Shown piece by piece: positions 59,617 to 64,000 of a stretch of DNA of 64,000 bases. Location of the stretch: NCBI RefSeq assembly GCF_001457655.1, contig NZ_LN831035.1:1054001-1118000 (forward strand), written 5' to 3'. The notes beneath the pieces were generated by a model that worked only from the letters and a program-made list of their open reading frames with translations, searched no databases and had not been told where the DNA came from. Positions within the stretch are counted from its first letter, which is position 1; every line of letters begins with the position of its first letter. Made by a program: the position numbers and the translations under genes. Origin of the DNA: Haemophilus influenzae (GTDB lineage Bacteria > Pseudomonadota > Gammaproteobacteria > Enterobacterales > Pasteurellaceae).

Positions 59617-59688
59617 CAGCTTTCGCCAGCACCATATAAATGGAAAGAGTTAAGAAAATTTATTTTTATACAAAAGAGCGGTCAAATT

Positions 59689-61086
59689 TTGCAGCATTTT
59701 TTTACGACATTCTCTACAGAGGGTTCAAAAATTTCACTTGAAGCATTGCTTAATGCTCGAGAGGAACGTGCAATTTTACAACAACAGCTTATAACACAAT
59801 ATGGACAAACCTTACTTTGCATCACTTTAACTGCTGTGGGTGGAGTAAAAAAAAATGCTTTGTTGGATTATGTTTTTACAAAAGCTCTAGAAAATCTGAC
59901 CGCACTTTTTACTCAGTTAAACATCACAGCAGTAAAAGAAATAGTCCGTCCGTTAGAAACGGGGCATGAAGCCTATTTTGTATTACCGATAGATGCTCGT
60001 ACGCTAAAAGTGCTGATGATTGAATTGGAAGAAAGTATTCCTCTTGCTCGTTTGTGGGATTTAGATGTGTTTAATGCTAAAGGCAATCTACTGAGTCGTA
60101 CAGATTTTGATCTTTCTCCAAGAACTTGTTTAGTGTGCGGAGAAAATGCAAAAATCTGTGCGAGAACCCGCAAGCACGAGATTGATGAGATTGTAGATAA
60201 AATTCAATCTCTCGCACAGAATCATGATTTCGCAGAACATATTGGTGAACAAGTTTATCTGGCATTAATACAAGAGGCTCGCTTATCGCCAAAACCTGGT
60301 TTAGTGGATGCCATCAATAACGGTTCGCACAAAGATATGAACCTACATACTTTTGAGCAAAGTGCGATTAGTTTAAAACCTTTTTTTACGCAGTTTGTTC
60401 TCAAAGGCATGATGACCGCGCATTTGTCTGAAAATCAAATTCTCGCTGAAATTCGTCCTTTAGGTTTATTAGCAGAAAAAGCAATGTTTAAAGTTACTGA
60501 TGGCGTAAACACCCACAAAGGTGCTATTTTTTCTTTTGGTTTAGTGTGTACGGCAATTGGACGATTATTGGCACAAAAAAGTTTGGTTCAAAGTGCGGTA
60601 GATTTTGATGTTAAATTAATCTGCTCACTTGTTGCACAATTTACTCAAGGTTTAACGGATGAACTGAAAAATTATCCTGAACACTTGCCTAGTACGGCTG
60701 GAGTGCGTTTATTCCAAAAATATGGCTTAACAGGTGTCCGTGGCGAAGCAGAAAATGGTTTTAATCTCATTCAAACGTTGTTGCCACAATTTGATGAGTA
60801 CCATCAGTTAGAATGGGAACATCGTTTACTGATTTTGTTATTGAATTTAATGGCAATTAACTCCGACACTAACGTGGTTCATCGAGGTGGTTTAGCGGGA
60901 TTGCATTTCATACAGCAAACAGCACAGGATCTGCTTACAGATCAACACCTTGTGACAGATAAAACAGCACTGACACAAGCATTAATGAAATTTGATACCG
61001 CCTGCATTGAACGTAATTTAAGTTCGGGCGGTAGTGCTGATTTATTAGCACTAACAATTTTCTTTTTATCATTTAGAGGTAATTAA
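59689..61086 (+). CDS. citXG: CitXG fusion: citrate lyase prosthetic-group synthase and transferase
   Basis: 465 residues joining two enzymes. CitX (about 1-175; ISLEALLNAREERAILQ, RLWDLDVFNAKGNLLSRTDF, RTCLVCGENAKICAR) transfers the phosphoribosyl-dephospho-CoA precursor to apo-CitD. CitG (about 185-465; ARLSPKPGLVDAINNGSHKDMN, STAGVRLFQKYGLTGVRGEA, SDTNVVHRGG) makes that precursor from ATP and dephospho-CoA. In E. coli these are separate genes. No ATG is present near the family start: translation must begin at the TTG at 59689 (or another non-ATG codon), since the next Met is deep in CitX. The TTG has a GAG-type ribosome site 10 nt before. It ends one base before citT. Confidence 0.92.
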   Translation: MQHFFTTFSTEGSKISLEALLNAREERAILQQQLITQYGQTLLCITLTAVGGVKKNALLDYVFTKALENLTALFTQLNITAVKEIVRPLETGHEAYFVLPIDARTLKVLMIELEESIPLARLWDLDVFNAKGNLLSRTDFDLSPRTCLVCGENAKICARTRKHEIDEIVDKIQSLAQNHDFAEHIGEQVYLALIQEARLSPKPGLVDAINNGSHKDMNLHTFEQSAISLKPFFTQFVLKGMMTAHLSENQILAEIRPLGLLAEKAMFKVTDGVNTHKGAIFSFGLVCTAIGRLLAQKSLVQSAVDFDVKLICSLVAQFTQGLTDELKNYPEHLPSTAGVRLFQKYGLTGVRGEAENGFNLIQTLLPQFDEYHQLEWEHRLLILLLNLMAINSDTNVVHRGGLAGLHFIQQTAQDLLTDQHLVTDKTALTQALMKFDTACIERNLSSGGSADLLALTIFFLSFRGN

Positions 61087-61087
61087 T

Positions 61088-62527
61088 ATGGCATTATCCA
61101 AAAATACAAAACTGGTGATTTTAATGGCTATCCCATTGATCACTTTCTTACTACCTGCTCCTGATGGGCTTTCTTTGATTGCTTGGCGATTACTTGGTGT
61201 TTATATCGCCACTATCGTTGGGCTTGTGCTTAAACCTTATGGCGAGCCCGTTATCTTATTGGCTGCAATTGCAGTTTCTGGCGTTATCATCGGTAATACT
61301 GAAGGGGCGAAAGAATTGGTTAAAGTCGGCAATATGTTGGATGGTTATAAATCTGGCACAACATGGCTTATTTTTACCGCATTCACTTTGAGTTCAGCAT
61401 TTGTAATCACAGGTCTAGGTAAACGTATCGCCTATCATATGATCGGTGCAATGGGTAGCACAACCCTACGCTTAGGCTATGTTACCATGTTCTTAGATCT
61501 TTTACTCTCGCCAGCAACGCCCTCTAACACCGCGCGTTCAGGTGGGATTATCTTTCCAATCATTAATAGCGTAGTGGTTGCTCTTGGTTCAGATCCAGAA
61601 AAAAGCCCGAAAAAAGCAGGGCGTTATTTGATGATGAACGTATATATGGTGGTTAAAACTACCTCTTATATTTTCTTAACCGCAATGGCTCCTAATGCCT
61701 TAGCTCTTTCATTAATGGCACCAATTCTTGGTTTTGAAACCACTTGGATCAAATGGTTCTTAGCTGCATCCGTACCCGGCTTACTCTGCTTATTCTTAAT
61801 TCCGTTAATTTGTTATTGGGTATCTCCACCAGAATTGAAAAAAGTGGATAATAAAGCCATTGCGAAAAAAGGCTTAGAAGAATTAGGTCCAATGTCTTTT
61901 CGTGAAAAAGCACTCAGCGTGTTATTCGTAATTGCATTATTCGGCTGGATTTTCTCTAATTCACTTCATATCAATGCTACCATTGTTGCAATCATTGTAA
62001 TGGTGCTTTGTATTGTATTAAGTATCGTCACCTGGGACGATATCTTAAAAAGCAAAGGCGCATGGAATACCCTAGTATGGTATGGTGGTATCATCGGTAT
62101 GTCTGGCTTGCTTGAAAAATCTGGCTTTTTCAAATGGTTAGCAAACACCTTAAGTACCATACTTCAGTTTGAGGGGCATGGTATGATGGCGTTAATAGTG
62201 ATTCTTACCTTAAGTGTCTCTGTACGTTATTTATTCGCATCAGGCGGTGCATATGTAGCTGCAATGGTACCCGTATTTGCAACAGTCGGACATGTAACAG
62301 GCGCTCCTACTGAATTGCTTGCTCTAGGCTTAGTCTTTGCTAATTCTTATGGTGGTTCAGTAACTCACTACGGAGGCGGACCAGGTCCAATTGCATTCGG
62401 TGCTGGTTATAATGATATAAAATCTTGGTGGATTACTGGCGCGATCATTGCTTTTGGTAGTTTAATTATCCATCTAACTATCGGTATGGCATGGTGGAAA
62501 TTATTAATGAGTTTAGGCTGGTTATAA
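61088..62527 (+). CDS. citT: Citrate:succinate antiporter, DASS family
   Basis: 479 residues with about 12-14 predicted membrane helices. E. coli CitT exchanges external citrate for internal succinate, the end product of citrate fermentation. Family marks: LSPATPSNTARSGGIIFPI (substrate loop) and SYGGSVTHYGGGPGPIAFGAGY near the C-terminus. It starts one base after citXG with AGAGG nearby, and ends the operon 108 bp before a strong terminator. Confidence 0.95.
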   Translation: MALSKNTKLVILMAIPLITFLLPAPDGLSLIAWRLLGVYIATIVGLVLKPYGEPVILLAAIAVSGVIIGNTEGAKELVKVGNMLDGYKSGTTWLIFTAFTLSSAFVITGLGKRIAYHMIGAMGSTTLRLGYVTMFLDLLLSPATPSNTARSGGIIFPIINSVVVALGSDPEKSPKKAGRYLMMNVYMVVKTTSYIFLTAMAPNALALSLMAPILGFETTWIKWFLAASVPGLLCLFLIPLICYWVSPPELKKVDNKAIAKKGLEELGPMSFREKALSVLFVIALFGWIFSNSLHINATIVAIIVMVLCIVLSIVTWDDILKSKGAWNTLVWYGGIIGMSGLLEKSGFFKWLANTLSTILQFEGHGMMALIVILTLSVSVRYLFASGGAYVAAMVPVFATVGHVTGAPTELLALGLVFANSYGGSVTHYGGGPGPIAFGAGYNDIKSWWITGAIIAFGSLIIHLTIGMAWWKLLMSLGWL

Positions 62528-62634
62528 GCTAATCTTTTTTAAATTTAACTGCTATTTTGACGGTGTAGTAGACAAAGTAGTTGATTATAAATATATGCTT
62601 GCGTTTTCACTAAAAAGTGAGCTCTATTTAATTT

Positions 62635-62674
62635 AAGGATTAAGTCCTGTAATCTACAGGGCTTAATCCTTTTG
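62635..62674 (+). terminator. Strong terminator of the cit operon
   Basis: AAGGATTAAG (62635-62644) pairs with CTTAATCCTT (62662-62671); inside, a T-G wobble and CCTGT/ACAGG extend the stem to 16 bp, 5-nt loop, then TT. It lies 108 bp past citT in the 419-bp gap 62528-62946. A small TCACT/AGTGA hairpin lies just before it. The rest of the gap (62675-62946) holds no ORF; only a possible miaB promoter is seen. Confidence 0.85.
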
Positions 62675-62898
62675 GTTTACCTTGAATATACACATCGTTG
62701 TAATCGCGATAAGCTAGTATTTCCTTTAATTTTATGAACTAATATTTACCTCATACTGCATTATATCTTGAGTATATTTATGAATATCTTATTTTTTTAA
62801 TGATTTACAAGCCTTTCTAGCTTATCAAAATATTCTGTTTAGTGTCTTTCACCGAATATTCACTAGCCAGAATTAGCGCAAGCCTGTAGAATAGCCCA

Positions 62899-62926
62899 TT
62901 GCTTTATTTAACTAATTATTTATAAC
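62899..62926 (+). promoter_or_regulatory. Candidate promoter of miaB
   Basis: TTGCTT (62899-62904), 16-bp spacer, TATAAC (62921-62926). Transcription would start near 62933, leaving a leader of about 14 nt before the ATG. No clear ribosome site is present, and the matches are moderate. Confidence 0.35.
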
Positions 62927-62946
62927 ACCTAACGATATTGTAGAAA

Positions 62947-64000
62947 ATGACTCAAAAATTACATATTAAAACTTGGGGCTGCCAGATGAACGAATACGAT
63001 TCATCTAAAATGGCCGATCTTTTATTAAGCACCCACGGATTAGAACTCACGGAAGCACCTGAAGAAGCAGACGTATTATTATTAAATACCTGTTCTATTC
63101 GTGAAAAAGCACAAGAAAAAGTGTTCCACCAACTTGGGCGTTGGAAAGAATTAAAGAAAAATAATCCAAATTTAGTGATTGGTGTGGGCGGCTGTGTGGC
63201 TTCTCAAGAAGGGGAACATATTCGCCATCGTGCGCCTTATGTGGATATTATTTTTGGCCCGCAAACTTTGCATCGCTTGCCTGAAATGATTAATCAAATT
63301 CGTGGCGGTAAAAGCTCTGTGGTTGATGTGAGCTTTCCTGAAATTGAGAAATTTGACCGCTTACCTGAACCTCGCGCAGAAGGCCCAACGGCATTTGTTT
63401 CCATTATGGAAGGCTGTAATAAATACTGTACTTTCTGTGTTGTGCCTTATACTCGTGGAGAAGAAGTTAGCCGTCCCGTAGATGATGTGCTATTTGAAAT
63501 TGCGCAACTTGCGGAACAAGGTGTGCGTGAGGTAAATCTACTTGGTCAAAATGTAAATGCTTATCGTGGGCCAACGCATGATGGTCAAATTTGTAGTTTT
63601 GCTGAGTTGCTTCGTCTCGTGGCTTCTATCGATGGTATTGACCGTTTACGTTTCACAACCAGCCATCCAATAGAATTTACCGATGATATTATTGATGTGT
63701 ATCGTGATACGCCTGAATTAGTGAGTTTCTTACATCTTCCAGTGCAAGCAGGTTCTGACCGTGTATTAACTATGATGAAACGTGCTCATACCGCATTAGA
63801 ATATAAATCCATTATTCGTAAACTTCGTGCTGTGCGCCCAGATATTCAAATCAGCTCTGACTTTATTGTTGGTTTCCCAGGGGAAACGTCGGAAGATTTT
63901 GAGCAAACTATGAATTTGATTGCACAAGTAAACTTTGATATGAGCTTCAGTTTTGTTTATTCCGCTCGACCAGGTACGCCAGCAGCAGATATGCCAGATG
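62947..64000 (+). CDS. miaB: tRNA-2-methylthio-N6-dimethylallyladenosine synthase, N-terminal part (partial)
   Basis: The first 351 codons; the gene runs off the window edge (family about 474 residues). MiaB adds the methylthio group to the i6A37 base made by MiaA. The UPF0004 domain (about 1-125) has cluster cysteines in [19 protein letters not shown] and GVGGCVA; the radical-SAM motif is CNKYCTFC (CX3CX2C) near residue 157. The C-terminal TRAM domain is missing because of the cut. The start ATG at 62947 gives the normal N-terminus ([12 protein letters not shown]). Confidence 0.96.
   Translation, partial: MTQKLHIKTWGCQMNEYDSSKMADLLLSTHGLELTEAPEEADVLLLNTCSIREKAQEKVFHQLGRWKELKKNNPNLVIGVGGCVASQEGEHIRHRAPYVDIIFGPQTLHRLPEMINQIRGGKSSVVDVSFPEIEKFDRLPEPRAEGPTAFVSIMEGCNKYCTFCVVPYTRGEEVSRPVDDVLFEIAQLAEQGVREVNLLGQNVNAYRGPTHDGQICSFAELLRLVASIDGIDRLRFTTSHPIEFTDDIIDVYRDTPELVSFLHLPVQAGSDRVLTMMKRAHTALEYKSIIRKLRAVRPDIQISSDFIVGFPGETSEDFEQTMNLIAQVNFDMSFSFVYSARPGTPAADMPD

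Overview
The window looks like a piece of a Haemophilus influenzae (or very close Haemophilus) chromosome. By hand count about 49 exact copies of the 9-bp DNA uptake signal core AAGTGCGGT lie on one strand or the other, roughly one per 1.3 kb. The DNA is AT-rich, and gene content and order (nrdD, hepT/mntA, grpE, nadK, recN ... citT, miaB) match what I know of the HI0075-HI0019 stretch of H. influenzae read in reverse. Nearly all genes belong to recognised families. No insertion sequence, prophage or CRISPR array was seen.

Layout. 1-2.8 kb: the 5' part of anaerobic ribonucleotide reductase nrdD, with three evenly spaced NrdR-type boxes, diverging from a HEPN/MNT (hepT-mntA) pair. 2.8-6.1 kb: grpE diverging from nadK, then recN with a LexA-type box. 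6.2-16.4 kb: a leftward housekeeping block, glnE, miaA, mutL, amiB, tsaE, folK, pcnB and dksA (pcnB probably uses an AUU start). 16.6-25.5 kb: a rightward block with the competence DNA-uptake channel rec2 (comEC) behind a Sxy/CRP (CRE) site, then msbA, lpxK, kdsB, uvrC and a TerC-family gene. A GC-rich inverted-repeat element sits in front of uvrC.

25.6-35.5 kb: a hexuronate/aldonate catabolic locus. uxuA-uxuR read left; a zinc dehydrogenase, a three-part TRAP transporter, kdgK, an SDR fructuronate reductase, uxaC and eda read right. Together they would import a sugar acid and take it through fructuronate, mannonate and 2-keto-3-deoxygluconate to pyruvate and glyceraldehyde 3-phosphate. The divergent control region has two identical-core UxuR-type palindromes 50 bp apart with a CRP site exactly in the middle. 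The regulator/dehydrogenase/transporter part has no uptake sequences.

35.5-45.6 kb: a PhnA-type zinc-ribbon gene, ytfJ, tRNA-Ser(UGA), a BI-1 family membrane protein, a YcjF-like protein, an RluA-type pseudouridine synthase, xthA, a DUF695-type gene, then leftward mreBCD with an SbmA/YddA-type ABC transporter upstream. 45.7-55.5 kb: a YidE-type transporter, then the conserved elongasome/lipoate cluster rsfS-rlmH-mrdA-rodA-rlpA-dacA-ybeD-lipB-lipA. 55.8-62.5 kb: the citrate fermentation operon citC-D-E-F-XG-T, with citX and citG fused and closed by a strong hairpin. 62.9 kb to the end: the 5' part of miaB, cut by the window edge.

A recurring theme is pairs of inverted uptake sequences forming hairpins at gene ends; some sit at gene boundaries inside same-strand clusters or in a 5' leader, where they may tune expression rather than end transcription.
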